A stretch of 64,000 nucleotides of DNA from Lactobacillus sp. (GCA_022641965.1 JALCDX010000007.1:1-64000), one strand, 5' to 3'. Shown: positions 8,310-16,780, counted from the stretch's first letter. The notes: generated by a model not told the origin, from the letters alone. Numbers and translations are program-made.

Positions 8310-9803
8310 CTATTTCAACTTCAACTGTTCGTCAATAATTGCTTCCATTTTATCTTTGGTAATAACTTGCTCGGCTCGCGGCTGGTTGTCAAAGAGTGCC
8401 TGCACGCCTTGAGTTAAACTTCCACCTAAGAAGTCATGCAGCTGCTTGATTGCTGACAGGCCTTTAGCATCAACTTGTCGGCCAGTGACCGCATGGAAGA
8501 CAGTTTCTGGGAACTTGTAAGGGCTGGCCGTCGAATTGATGATGGTTGGCGTTGTGTCGCCGGTTTGTTCATGATACTGCTTAGTGACGTAGGACCCAAC
8601 CGCCGTATGCGGGTCGATCACGTAGCCATCCAGCTGATACAGCCGGTTAATTTCTTGTTCAACTTGGTCTTCTTCAGCGTAGCCGCTGGCAAAGAGCTGC
8701 TGCAGCTTGGTAAAGAGGCTCTCACTGACTTGATAATGCCCATCCTGGTCTAGGGCCTGCATCCAGGCAGCAATTTCTTGCTCGTTTTCTTTATCTGCAT
8801 CAAACAAAAGCCGCTCCAAATTGCTGGAAACCAAGATATCCATCGCCGGCGAATTGGTGATGTAAAACGGCCGCAAACGGTTGTAAGTGCCAGTGTGGAA
8901 GAAATCAGTCAGCACATTGTTTTTGTCGGAGGCACAAATTAGTTTATGAATTGGCAGACTCAACTTTTTTGCATAATAGCCAGCCAAAATATCGCCGAAG
9001 TTGCCGGTAGGCACCGCAAAATTAACTTGGTCGCCCAGCTTGATTTCGCCGCGGTTGACTAATTTGGCATAAGCATAGAAGTAGTAAACGATTTGCGGCA
9101 TCAAGCGGCCGATATTCATCGAGTTGGCTGACGAGAATTGGTAGCCGTTATGGGCCAATTTGGCCTTGAAATCCTGATCGTTGAAGATGCGCTTAACTTC
9201 CGTTTGGGCATCGTCAAAGTTCCCCTTGATCGCAAAAGCGCGCAGGTTTTGTCCTTTCTGGCCCAGCATTTGCTTAAGCTGAACAGGACTTACTCCCCCA
9301 TAAGGATAAAAGACGATGACTTGCGTGCCAGCCTGATCGCTGAACCCGCGCATCGAAGCGGTGCCCGTATCGCCAGAAGTGGCGGTTAAAATGACAATAT
9401 CTTTGTTCATTTTTTCCAGCGTAACGCTCCGGGTAATCAGCCACGGCAGGACTTGTAGCGCTACGTCTTTAAATGCCAGAGTTGGGCCATGGTACAGCTC
9501 TAAATAGTAATTGTCGTCATGCTTTACCAGTGGGGTAATTTCCTCATCATCCCATTGGCTGCTGTAAGCGTCACTTACCACTTGCTGAATTTGCTGGCTT
9601 GAAAAATCTGGGAAAAACAAAGTCAAAATTTTGGCAGCTAAAGTTTGATAGGACACATGAAGCAGATCTTGCAAGTCCCAAGTCGGTTTTGGAAATTTAA
9701 CCGGGACATACAGACCGCCATCTGGGGCTAAGCCTTGAATTAACGCGGATGCCGGGGAAAGGACAGAAGCCGAAACTGAAGAACGAGTGCTGCGATATTT
9801 CAT
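8310..9803 (-). CDS. thrC: Threonine synthase
   Basis: A 497-residue PLP enzyme converting O-phospho-L-homoserine to L-threonine. The N-terminal segment SALIQGLAPDGGLYVP is characteristic of the family. The PLP-binding lysine is Lys112 in GPTLAFKDVA, and the phosphate-binding loop appears as TATSGDTGTAS. Length and motifs match the longer threonine synthase subgroup. AAGGAAGG lies upstream of the ATG. It leads the thrC-lysC operon and is divergent from hom-thrB-asd across 90 bases. Confidence 0.95.
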   Translation of the reverse strand: MKYRSTRSSVSASVLSPASALIQGLAPDGGLYVPVKFPKPTWDLQDLLHVSYQTLAAKILTLFFPDFSSQQIQQVVSDAYSSQWDDEEITPLVKHDDNYYLELYHGPTLAFKDVALQVLPWLITRSVTLEKMNKDIVILTATSGDTGTASMRGFSDQAGTQVIVFYPYGGVSPVQLKQMLGQKGQNLRAFAIKGNFDDAQTEVKRIFNDQDFKAKLAHNGYQFSSANSMNIGRLMPQIVYYFYAYAKLVNRGEIKLGDQVNFAVPTGNFGDILAGYYAKKLSLPIHKLICASDKNNVLTDFFHTGTYNRLRPFYITNSPAMDILVSSNLERLLFDADKENEQEIAAWMQALDQDGHYQVSESLFTKLQQLFASGYAEEDQVEQEINRLYQLDGYVIDPHTAVGSYVTKQYHEQTGDTTPTIINSTASPYKFPETVFHAVTGRQVDAKGLSAIKQLHDFLGGSLTQGVQALFDNQPRAEQVITKDKMEAIIDEQLKLK

Positions 9804-9833
9804 ATAATTATGCCTTCCTTGGTTGTTTTCATT

Positions 9834-9850
9834 TTGATATCATGATACAA
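9834..9850. promoter_or_regulatory. Palindromic site in the thrC/hom divergent promoter region
   Basis: TTGATATCATGATACAA contains the perfect palindrome ATCATGAT (9839-9846) with nearly symmetric TTG/CAA flanks. It sits in the middle of the 90-base region that must hold the promoters of both threonine operons, so a shared repressor is plausible. I recognise no known operator. Confidence 0.35.
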
Positions 9851-9893
9851 CAACATTAAAAAATAAGAAGGAAAATCTGAGGGTAATTTAAGG

Positions 9894-11150
9894 ATGAGAA
9901 CAATTAAAGTAGGTTTGCTCGGACTAGGGACGGTTGGGTCTGGCGTCTTGCGAATTTTGACTAACAATCAAGCAAAAATCACTCAAACTGCTGGCTGCCA
10001 GCTAGAGCCAGCCAAGGCTTTAGTGAGAAATCCTGCCAAACATGCAGCCGCTGCCGAGCAAATCCAGTTGGTGACGGACTTCGGCGAAATTGCAAATGAC
10101 CAGTCAATTGCCTTGGTCGTGGAAGCGATGGGCGGAATTCATCCAGCCAAGGAATATATTACCGCCTTGCTGCAGGCTAAGAAAAGCGTCGAGACTGCTA
10201 ATAAGGATTTAATTGCCAGTTGTGGGCCTGAGCTAGTGAGACTTGCTCGTGACAACGGCGTTGCTTTGCGTTACGAGGCCAGCGTAGCGGGCGGAATTCC
10301 AATTTTGAATACGCTAGCCCAAAGCTTTGCTGGGGATGAAATTACGCAAGTAGCTGGAATCGTTAATGGCACGACTAATTACATTCTGACGCAAATGGCG
10401 CAGCAGCATTCATCCTTTGCAGCCGCTTTAAAGCAAGCCCAGCAGTTAGGATTTGCAGAAGCTGATCCGACCAACGATGTTACTGGCAAAGATGCAGCTT
10501 TTAAGATGGTGATTTTGACTAAATTTGCCTTTGGAACTGATGTAAAAATTGCCGATTTCAATTATCAGGGAATTGAAGATGTACAAGCCTTTGACGTTGA
10601 GCAGGCAGCTGACTTAGGCTATGTCATTAAGTTAGTCGGTATCAGCCGCAAGCAAAATGGGGAAATTTTTGTCGAAGTTGCTCCAACCTTGGTGCCGCAA
10701 ACTAGCCAGCTTGCTCAGGTAAACAATGAATATAACGCCGTTGCAATTGAGAGTATGGCGGTAGGACGTAGCTTCTTCTACGGGCCGGGCGCTGGCAGCT
10801 TGCCAACTGCCAACAGCATTGTCAGCGATTTAATTGCCGAAGCAAGTGCAGCTCATCCCACCAGCTTTAATAAGTTGGACTGTCAGCTCCCGTTAGCAGG
10901 ACCAGCTGAAGTTGTGGATCCTTATTACCTATCATTGCTAGCGGGGACTAAAACGACCGAATTGGCCCTGGCTCAGCTGGTAACCGAGCAAAAGCTGGAA
11001 ACTACCAATTTGCAAGCAATTGGTGATGCAGCTGGCCATCATTTGATTTTGACAACTAAACCGATGAGCCGCTTGGCCGTCGACAAATTTATTAAAGCAG
11101 CGCAAGCAGTGAAAATTTCCGTTGATGCTGCTTACAAGATTTTGGAATAA
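9894..11150 (+). CDS. hom: Homoserine dehydrogenase
   Basis: A 418-residue NAD(P)H-dependent enzyme reducing aspartate semialdehyde to homoserine. The N-terminal Rossmann motif GLLGLGTVGSGV lies at about 7-18. The catalytic-domain signatures VNGTTNYILTQM and FAEADPTNDVTGKDAA are clear. The C-terminal 80 or so residues could form a small ACT-like regulatory domain. It opens the hom-thrB-asd operon. The ribosome binding site is modest, with GAGGG about a dozen bases upstream and AAGG abutting the ATG. Confidence 0.95.
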   Translation: MRTIKVGLLGLGTVGSGVLRILTNNQAKITQTAGCQLEPAKALVRNPAKHAAAAEQIQLVTDFGEIANDQSIALVVEAMGGIHPAKEYITALLQAKKSVETANKDLIASCGPELVRLARDNGVALRYEASVAGGIPILNTLAQSFAGDEITQVAGIVNGTTNYILTQMAQQHSSFAAALKQAQQLGFAEADPTNDVTGKDAAFKMVILTKFAFGTDVKIADFNYQGIEDVQAFDVEQAADLGYVIKLVGISRKQNGEIFVEVAPTLVPQTSQLAQVNNEYNAVAIESMAVGRSFFYGPGAGSLPTANSIVSDLIAEASAAHPTSFNKLDCQLPLAGPAEVVDPYYLSLLAGTKTTELALAQLVTEQKLETTNLQAIGDAAGHHLILTTKPMSRLAVDKFIKAAQAVKISVDAAYKILE

Positions 11151-11155
11151 TGCAT

Positions 11156-12022
11156 ATGATTATTAAAACTTCCGCATCGAGTGCAAATTTAGGCCCCGGC
11201 TTTGATTCAATCGGGATGGCAGTGTCTTTGTTTTTGGAGGTAAAGGTCTTAGGACCGGCGCCTACTTGGCAAGTCGACCATGACCTGCCTGGCATATCAC
11301 ACGGGGCAGACAACCTGATCATCCGGTCCGCTTTAAAAACCGCACCAGACTTGCCGCCGCAGCATTTGCAAGTTACTAGCAATATTCCTTTAGCCCGGGG
11401 GCTGGGGAGCAGTTCGAGCGCCATTGCGGCCGGAATCGAATTAGCTAATCAGATCCAGGGTTTAAACCTGACCGCCCAAGAAAAAGTTGAATTCGGCAGT
11501 CAAATTGAAGGCCACCCCGACAATATTGCCCCCACGATTTTGGGCGGGCTGGTCGTGGGCTCCTTTGTCAGCGATCATTTTGACACAGTCCAGCTGCCAT
11601 TTTTACCATATGCTTTGGTAGCTTACATTTCGTCATACCAGTTATCGACCAAAAAGTCGAGGGCAGTGCTGCCAAGAGAGTTGACGCTAGGCCAAGCTGC
11701 ACATGGCAGCGCTATCGCTAATACTTTTGTCGCTAGTTTAGCCATGAAGGATTACCAGCAGGCGGGTGAATTGATGCAAGCGGATATATTCCACGAGCCT
11801 TACCGCGAGCAGCTGGTACCAGAATTGGCTAAAATTAGGGAAATTGGTCAGCAAGCTGGCGCGCTAGCTACTTATTTAAGCGGAGCAGGTTCAACGGTGA
11901 TGACAGTCATCAAGGAGGATTTAGCTCCTGCTTTTGTTAGCAGCTTGCGCAGTGCGAGCTTGACTGATCGGATCGAAAGCTTGCAGCCAGTCAAACAGGG
12001 TGTACAAGTCATTCATAATTAG
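11156..12022 (+). CDS. thrB: Homoserine kinase
   Basis: A GHMP-family kinase of 288 residues that phosphorylates homoserine. The N-terminus KTSASSANLGPGFDSIG and the ATP-binding loop LARGLGSSSSAIAAG are diagnostic. A C-terminal GHMP motif (YLSGAGSTVMTV) is present. An upstream in-frame ATG at 11150 overlaps the hom stop codon. I prefer 11156 because it sits a proper distance from GGA in the end of hom and gives the usual short N-terminus. It is coupled to hom and followed by asd. Confidence 0.93.
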   Translation: MIIKTSASSANLGPGFDSIGMAVSLFLEVKVLGPAPTWQVDHDLPGISHGADNLIIRSALKTAPDLPPQHLQVTSNIPLARGLGSSSSAIAAGIELANQIQGLNLTAQEKVEFGSQIEGHPDNIAPTILGGLVVGSFVSDHFDTVQLPFLPYALVAYISSYQLSTKKSRAVLPRELTLGQAAHGSAIANTFVASLAMKDYQQAGELMQADIFHEPYREQLVPELAKIREIGQQAGALATYLSGAGSTVMTVIKEDLAPAFVSSLRSASLTDRIESLQPVKQGVQVIHN

Positions 12023-12058
12023 GATATAAACATTTAACTTTGAAAGAAGGAATTTTAA

Positions 12059-13123
12059 ATGAGCAAGGCATATAATGTCGCAATTTTAGGAGCAACTGGC
12101 GCAGTTGGCCGCCGCATGATTCAGCAGCTGGCTCAATCAACGATTAGGGTTGAGAGCTTAAAGCTGCTGGCCTCTTCGCGGTCAGCTGGAACTAAACTGG
12201 CCTTTAAAGATCAGGAACTGACAGTTGAAGAAACCACTCCAGACTCCTTTGAAGGCGTTGATTTGGTTCTGTCATCTGCTGGCGGATCAGTTTCGAAGAA
12301 ATTTTTACCGGAAGCAGTCAAACGCGGTGCTGTCTGCGTTGACAATACGAGTGTCTTCCGGATGGAAGAAGACGTGCCACTGGTTGTGCCAGAAGTTAAC
12401 CCAGAAGCTTTAAAACGTCATCACGGCATTATCGCCAACCCTAATTGCTCGACAATTCAGATGATGATGGCACTGGAACCGGTTCGCCGCAAGTTTGGGT
12501 TGAAGCAGATTATTGTTTCGACTTATCAAGCTGCTTCTGGTGCTGGTCAATCGGCTTTAAATGAAATGAAGCAAGAAGCCCAGGACTTTTTGGATGGCAA
12601 AGATATGCAGGCTGATGCGAAAATTTTGCCAACCAAGGGCGATAAAAAGCACTATCCATTGGCTTTCAACCTGCTGCCACAGATCGACGTTTTAGAGGAT
12701 TCTGGCTACTCGCATGAAGAGTGGAAAATGATCCATGAAACCAAGAAAATCATGCTGGATGATATGAATTCAGACAAAATCAAGGTCACGGCTACTTGCG
12801 TGCGGGTGCCTGTGCCAATTGCCCACGGCGAAAGCATTTACTTCACGGTTGAGGACGAAACAGCTACAGCTAAAGACATTATGGAAGCAGTTGCAGCTTT
12901 TCCAGGCAATGTTCTGCAGGACGATATTGCCCATCAAATCTACCCGCAGCCAATCAATGCCGTCGGCAAGCGGGAAACTTTTGTTGGGCGGATCAGACCG
13001 GATTATGAAAACAAGGGCGCGTTCAATATGTGGGTTGTTTCTGACAACTTGCTGAAGGGCGCAGCTTGGAATACAGTCGATATCGCTGAATATTTGGATA
13101 AAATGGACTTGCTGCATCAGTAG
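12059..13123 (+). CDS. asd: Aspartate-semialdehyde dehydrogenase
   Basis: A 354-residue enzyme making aspartate semialdehyde from aspartyl phosphate. The NADP-binding motif [12 protein letters not shown] is at residues 9-20, the active-site cysteine is Cys130 in ANPNCSTIQ, and the motif [11 protein letters not shown] carries the expected acid-base histidine. GAAGGA precedes the start. Together with lysC, hom, thrB and thrC in this window it completes the route from aspartate to threonine. Confidence 0.95.
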   Translation: MSKAYNVAILGATGAVGRRMIQQLAQSTIRVESLKLLASSRSAGTKLAFKDQELTVEETTPDSFEGVDLVLSSAGGSVSKKFLPEAVKRGAVCVDNTSVFRMEEDVPLVVPEVNPEALKRHHGIIANPNCSTIQMMMALEPVRRKFGLKQIIVSTYQAASGAGQSALNEMKQEAQDFLDGKDMQADAKILPTKGDKKHYPLAFNLLPQIDVLEDSGYSHEEWKMIHETKKIMLDDMNSDKIKVTATCVRVPVPIAHGESIYFTVEDETATAKDIMEAVAAFPGNVLQDDIAHQIYPQPINAVGKRETFVGRIRPDYENKGAFNMWVVSDNLLKGAAWNTVDIAEYLDKMDLLHQ

Positions 13124-13153
13124 TTTGAACGCAATGATGAAAGCATAGTAAAT

Positions 13154-13190
13154 GCACTGCCTGATCAAGAGGCAGTGCGTTTGTTTTTAG
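13154..13190 (+). terminator. Terminator of the hom-thrB-asd operon
   Basis: GCACTGCC (13154-13161) pairs with GGCAGTGC (13171-13178), followed by GTTTGTTTTT. Confidence 0.85.
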
Positions 13191-13319
13191 CCTTTCCTTT
13201 TGAATTGATAGAATTCACCACGTCATAACGCATGGATTTACAAAAAAGTCTGAAAAAAGCACCTCAAAAAGAAATTTCTAAGGCATTATTAAGAAGCAAG
13301 CAGTATAGGAGTGAACATC

Positions 13320-13519
13320 ATGAGCTTTATTGATAAATATATAGAGAAAGATATAAAGAATGACCCTCAAGCTGATAAAGAATATGAGCAGCTTGATTTA
13401 AATATGGAAGCTGCTGTGATGATTAGAGATCTAAGAGATAACTTGGGAATGTAACAATTGAGTTATTGAATGAAATTGTAAACGCAGCTCACCATAAAAT
13501 AAAATTGGTTTTGGTTTAA
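13320..13519 (+). pseudogene. Decayed HTH (XRE-type) antitoxin with internal deletion
   Basis: A 44-codon open frame (13320-13454) with a GGAG site gives MSFIDKYIEKD...VMIRDLRDNLGM. This resembles the N-terminus of small HTH antitoxins, in which the HTH would start right after this point. Instead the frame stops. The next frame from 13448 reads NVTIELLNEIVNAAHHKIK and ends at 13517-13519, resembling the C-terminus of the same family. About 25 residues, including the HTH itself, therefore seem to be deleted at the junction near 13448-13451. No partner toxin gene is adjacent. The assignment rests on remembered family resemblance. Confidence 0.6.
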
Positions 13520-13530
13520 TTTTTAATCAT

Positions 13531-13575
13531 AAAAAGCTCGTATTCTTTAATTACAAGGGAATACGAGCTTTTTAT
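13531..13575. terminator. Bidirectional terminator
   Basis: A perfect 15-bp stem (13531-13545 with 13559-13573), flanked by A and T runs, serves the antitoxin remnant on plus and the mazF-like gene on minus. Confidence 0.9.
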
Positions 13576-13606
13576 ATTGACGGCAATATTAAATGTCAAA
13601 AATAGA

Positions 13607-13957
13607 TCAAAAACCAAAGTTAAAAATCATGTTTACTAATTGGGCCGCTTGATAAAATTCTTGATTATCTAGCGTTTCAATCAATTCTACTTTTAGACCA
13701 GCTTTGTTTGTGAAATCATATGAATATAATTGCTGGCAATTAATTTGACCATGAACCTTATATTTATCTAGTGGTAAAGTTATAAATCCTGGGAAATTAC
13801 GTATCGTTGATGTTATTGGGCAAACAACAATAAAATGTGTGCTTTTGTTATAGTTTGTACTGCTCATCACGACAGCAGGGCGTCGTTTCTTTATCTCTTG
13901 TCCTCTGCTTGGATCAAAATTTATCCAAACTATATCTTTTTGCTTAGGAATATACAT
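13607..13957 (-). CDS. MazF/PemK-type mRNA interferase toxin
   Basis: A 116-residue toxin of the MazF/PemK fold, expected to cleave single-stranded mRNA at short sequences. Motifs visible in order are DIVWINFDPSRGQE, KRRPAVVMSST and VCPITSTIRNFPGFITLP, which carries the basic and Ser/Thr residues typical of the active site. The length is normal. It follows the AbrB-type antitoxin gene with a two-base gap, so the two should be translated together. This region is AT-rich and sits beside tRNA genes and a decayed antitoxin, suggesting transferred DNA. Confidence 0.9.
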   Translation of the reverse strand: MYIPKQKDIVWINFDPSRGQEIKKRRPAVVMSSTNYNKSTHFIVVCPITSTIRNFPGFITLPLDKYKVHGQINCQQLYSYDFTNKAGLKVELIETLDNQEFYQAAQLVNMIFNFGF

Positions 13958-13959
13958 GT

Positions 13960-14202
13960 TTACTCCACGTCACTTTGATTGATGTCTTGCCACTCTTCTG
14001 GTACATAAAACTCTCCGTCTTTGGCATTAGTATACGGATTTTTTAATTTCGGTACTAAAGTAATATTTGCACTATTTTTACTTTTAATTACTAACCAAGT
14101 CTGGTTTAATTTAAAACCGCTGTTAGCAGGTAAGGCTAATGCTAATGAATTACCTCGTTTCACAACTTTTGATTCAAACAAAATAATCACGTCCTTATAC
14201 AT
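13960..14202 (-). CDS. MazE-like (AbrB/SpoVT-type) antitoxin
   Basis: An antitoxin of up to 80 residues. VVKRGNSLALALPA is the swapped-hairpin AbrB-like DNA-binding motif, and the acidic C-terminus (EFYVPEEWQDINQSDVE) would fill the toxin groove. Frame start is ATG at 14202. AAGGA lies inside the frame a short distance before a TTG at 14181, so initiation at that TTG (MFESKVVKRGNS) is also possible. A palindrome overlaps the start, fitting autoregulation. Confidence 0.85.
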   Translation of the reverse strand: MYKDVIILFESKVVKRGNSLALALPANSGFKLNQTWLVIKSKNSANITLVPKLKNPYTNAKDGEFYVPEEWQDINQSDVE

Positions 14203-14227
14203 GTAATACTAGTTAAACTAATTGTAC
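14203..14227. promoter_or_regulatory. Palindromic operator candidate for the mazEF-like pair
   Basis: A 25-base imperfect palindrome, with 9 of 12 paired positions symmetric and core TAGTTAAACTA, abuts the antitoxin start. On the minus strand a TTGACA (14265-14260) with TATTTG 17 bases downstream lies just ahead, so the palindrome is in the early transcribed region, as in many autoregulated toxin-antitoxin operons. Confidence 0.5.
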
Positions 14228-14321
14228 TTTTTAAGCCAAATAAAAACAAATGATAGATTTGTCAAGAGACTTAAAAATCAAAAATATCTGTATTTCACTA
14301 AATTTCTCAACCGGTAAAACT

Positions 14322-14350
14322 TTACCGAATAATTTTAACTGCACTATAAT
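14322..14350 (+). promoter_or_regulatory. Promoter of the plus-strand tRNA-Arg
   Basis: TTTACC (14322-14327), 17 bases, then a perfect TATAAT (14345-14350), nine bases before the tRNA. The -35 region overlaps an inverted repeat CGGTAAA/TTTACCG (14313-14328). Confidence 0.7.
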
Positions 14351-14358
14351 AGAGGCAA

Positions 14359-14431
14359 GGCCCTATAGCGCAATTGGATAGAGCACTGGTCCTCGGAACC
14401 AGGAGTTAGGGTTCGAGTCCCTATGGGGCCA
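14359..14431 (+). tRNA. tRNA-Arg, anticodon TCG, with unusual C33
   Basis: A 73-nt cloverleaf with a 7-bp acceptor stem (GGCCCTA/TGGGGCC, one G-T), D arm GCGC/GAGC, anticodon stem CTGGT/ACCAG, loop CCTCGGA and T arm TAGGG-TTCGAGT-CCCTA. The discriminator is A and no CCA is encoded. Reading the loop gives anticodon TCG with C at position 33, where U is almost invariant. The D stem has a G12-A23 mismatch. It would read CGA and CGG if functional. Confidence 0.8.
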
Positions 14432-14438
14432 TTAAAAA

Positions 14439-14482
14439 ACTGATACTCAGCATTAATCAAACGCTGAAGTATCAGTTTTTTC
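14439..14482 (+). terminator. Terminator after tRNA-Arg
   Basis: ACTGATACTCAGC (14439-14451) pairs with GCTGAAGTATCAGT (14463-14476) with one bulged base, followed by a T6 run. Confidence 0.85.
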
Positions 14483-14540
14483 TTTACCAGGACTCTTTGC
14501 ACAAATGATGCACAAAGAAAAAGACAAATATATTAAACTA

Positions 14541-14614
14541 TGATCCGGGTGGGATTCGAACCCACGACCCACGGTTTAGAAGACCGTTGCTCTATCCAGC
14601 TGAGCTACCAGACC
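14541..14614 (-). tRNA. tRNA-Arg, anticodon TCT
   Basis: A 74-nt cloverleaf on the minus strand with acceptor GGTCTGG/CCGGATC, D arm GCTC/GAGC, anticodon stem ACGGT/ACCGT with loop CTTCTAA (U33 present, anticodon TCT), T arm GTGGG-TTCGAAT-CCCAC and discriminator A. It converges on the other tRNA-Arg gene. Confidence 0.95.
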
Positions 14615-14770
14615 ATCAACTGCAACAACCAACATTATAAATAATCACGCTCCCTTTTTCAATATTGGACTTGAAAAATCAAAAGATTAATTTTTCTTTT
14701 AATTCCTCTATAACTAAGTTGTGCCAACTATTTTTCGCTATAATTTTAAAGGTTATGGAGGAATGAATTC

Positions 14771-15949
14771 ATGAAAAAAGTCTCTGGACGTGCTTGGTAC
14801 GTCTTGATTGTGTGCTGTTTGATTTCACTGCTCGGCTTTGGCCTGCTAGTGAATACAACCGGTCTCTTCTTTGCACCGCTAAGTCAGGAGTTCCAAGTTG
14901 GCCGCGGCCAAGTCAGTTTGCTGGTTACCTTGCAAAACGCCGCTTCAGCGATTGCGCTTTTGTTTGTGGGCAAGCTCATGAAAAGCCAGCATCTTAATTG
15001 GCTGCTTGGCGGCGGTTTTGCTATCATTGGCTTATGTCTACTAAGCTTAAAGTGGGCAGGGAGTTTAACCCAGTTTTACTTAGTTTGGACCGTTATTGGC
15101 TTTTTGCAGGCGATGACAGTTACTTTGTCAATCCCTGTCTTGCTCAGTCAGCATTTTAAAACTGGTCTGGGCACCGCGATGGGAATCAGTTTAGGTGCTT
15201 CAGCCTTGGGCGGGACTATTTTTAATCCGATTATCGCTTTAATTATCAAGCAAAGCGGGTGGCGAACGGCCTTTTTAGTTGAGGGCTGTCTGCTTTTATT
15301 GCTGTTCCCGTTATGCGCTTTAATTAAAAAGCCGGAAGTTTCTGCTCATACTGCTGAATCTAGCAAGCAAACTGGCGTTACGCAGCGGCAGGCTATGCGC
15401 ATGCCAGCGTTTTACGCTTTGCTAATTGCCATGTTTGCGTTGCAGCTTGTTTCAGGCTCAGTTCAGCACATTTCTGGCTACATTGTAACCCTGGGTTTGC
15501 CAGTAATGACTGGAGCGAGCGTTGTATCAGGCGTGATGATTGGAGCTTGTTTAGGCAAAATTTCGATTGGCTTCTGCTTAGATCACTGGCCGCGCAAATT
15601 AGTGCTAACGATTTTCTGCGTGCTGGGTTTGCTCGGCTGGGCAGGGTTGCTGGCTTTAAGAGCTGCAGGTTTATTGATCGCGGCCGGCTTAATCTTAGGC
15701 TTAGGGCAAGGAGTCTGCCTGGTTGCTCTACCTTATATTATTGAAAAAGAATTTGGACAGCGTGATTATAGCCGCATTCTGGCCCTAATTAATTTCTTCG
15801 GGGCAGTGGCTATGTCAGCCTCGGTTTATCTGAATGGTGCCTTGTTTGACAACACTGGCACTTACCAATGGGGCTGGCTGATTAATTGCGGCGCATATGT
15901 CATCAGCTGGCTGCTGCTGATGGGCTTGAAAAACAAACAGCAAAATTAA
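14771..15949 (+). CDS. Major facilitator superfamily transporter
   Basis: A 392-residue integral membrane protein with about 12 hydrophobic segments in two halves. The central cytoplasmic loop (KKPEVSAHTAESSKQTGVTQRQ) lies near 185-207. The overall pattern resembles oxalate/formate-antiporter-like or monocarboxylate-type MFS carriers, but the substrate cannot be read from the sequence. GGAGG precedes the ATG. A TATAAT at 14739-14744 is preceded by a short inverted repeat AGTTG/CAACT (14717-14729) where a regulator could bind. The gene stands alone. Confidence 0.85.
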   Translation: MKKVSGRAWYVLIVCCLISLLGFGLLVNTTGLFFAPLSQEFQVGRGQVSLLVTLQNAASAIALLFVGKLMKSQHLNWLLGGGFAIIGLCLLSLKWAGSLTQFYLVWTVIGFLQAMTVTLSIPVLLSQHFKTGLGTAMGISLGASALGGTIFNPIIALIIKQSGWRTAFLVEGCLLLLLFPLCALIKKPEVSAHTAESSKQTGVTQRQAMRMPAFYALLIAMFALQLVSGSVQHISGYIVTLGLPVMTGASVVSGVMIGACLGKISIGFCLDHWPRKLVLTIFCVLGLLGWAGLLALRAAGLLIAAGLILGLGQGVCLVALPYIIEKEFGQRDYSRILALINFFGAVAMSASVYLNGALFDNTGTYQWGWLINCGAYVISWLLLMGLKNKQQN

Positions 15950-15958
15950 TGCATAAAA

Positions 15959-15989
15959 AAATAGGTGGCTTCTTTCGAGTCGCCTATTT
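15959..15989. terminator. Bidirectional terminator between the MFS and SLAP genes
   Basis: An 11-bp stem (15959-15969 with 15979-15989) including two G-T pairs, flanked by an A run and a T run, ends the MFS gene on plus and the SLAP gene on minus. Confidence 0.75.
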
Positions 15990-15997
15990 GCATGACA

Positions 15998-16780
15998 TTA
16001 ATAAGCCAATTTCTTATTAATAGAAACTTGATCAGCTCTGATCCATTGGTTACCGCCAACGTTATACATTAACACGCCATAGTTTTTGCTATCGAAAACT
16101 TTCCAGCGCGAACCTGCTGGTAGGACGCGATTAGTGGCTTTTTCGTTAGGAGTATATTTGCCAACATAGACGCTAGCACCGCCTCTTGAAACAGTAGCAA
16201 TTGTTCCTTTAGGGATTACTGGAGCGATATGGCCGATATGAGGATCCTGCCCATAGTTAACGTATTTTTGCGGAATCCACTGATTGCCGCCCAAGTTGTA
16301 CCAATTTGGTCCGTCTTTAGTAGTTACAACCTTGAAATATTTCCAAGCACTGTTTCTTGGCAAGTAGCGCTTAGTTGGGTTAGCACCTGGTGTAGCCCAG
16401 ACAACGATCGGTGTACGATAGGTTACCACCGCAACGCCAGTTAAATCATTGCTTTAGCTTTCGATGTTGCTGCTGCTTTGCGATTTATTGGAAATTTCTT
16501 TTAGCTGAGCTCCTAAAACCCATTGATTGCCGCCAAGGTTATACCAAGTCTGGCCATTAATAGTCTGTTTAATAAAATATTTCCAGTTGGTGCCTTGCTT
16601 TAAGGTGTTTTTGATAGTGTCCTTAGAAGGCTTGGGTTGTGAATAAACCAAAGTAGCTGGCTCAGTTGTTTGCACAATGCCAAGCGACGTGGCAGCTTGA
16701 GCTTGATTAGACACTGCCAAAGCAGTTCCTGCAAGTGCTAATGCTGCTGATGAGGCGAGCAATGTTTTTGTTAATTTCAT
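15998..16780 (-). pseudogene. Secreted SLAP-domain protein interrupted by one in-frame TAA
   Basis: GGAGG precedes ATG at 16780. The product starts with a signal peptide (MKLTKTLLASSAALALAGTA...QA) and a first SLAP-like domain ending YNLGGNQW. TAA at 16454-16456 then stops the frame at about codon 109. The same frame continues without a shift (SNDLTGVAVVTYRTPIVVWATPG) through two more SLAP-like domains to 15998, matching the intact neighbour at 16930-17796 (SGVATVTYRTPIVVWATPG). Without the stop it would encode about 260 residues. As it stands it would release a short one-domain protein. SLAP domains bind wall polymers non-covalently. Confidence 0.85.

Noticed and set aside
9870..9890. CodY box upstream of hom
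   Set aside because: The stretch GAAAATCTGAGGGTAATTT only loosely resembles the CodY consensus and has too many mismatches.
14497..14516. Direct repeats of TGCACAAA between the two tRNA-Arg genes, considered as an attachment site
   Set aside because: No integrase or duplicated tRNA end is visible nearby. Two short repeats are not enough to call an att site.
16454..16780. Independent short secreted SLAP gene
   Set aside because: The frame continues after the stop with unbroken homology to the neighbouring three-domain protein, so it is one interrupted gene.
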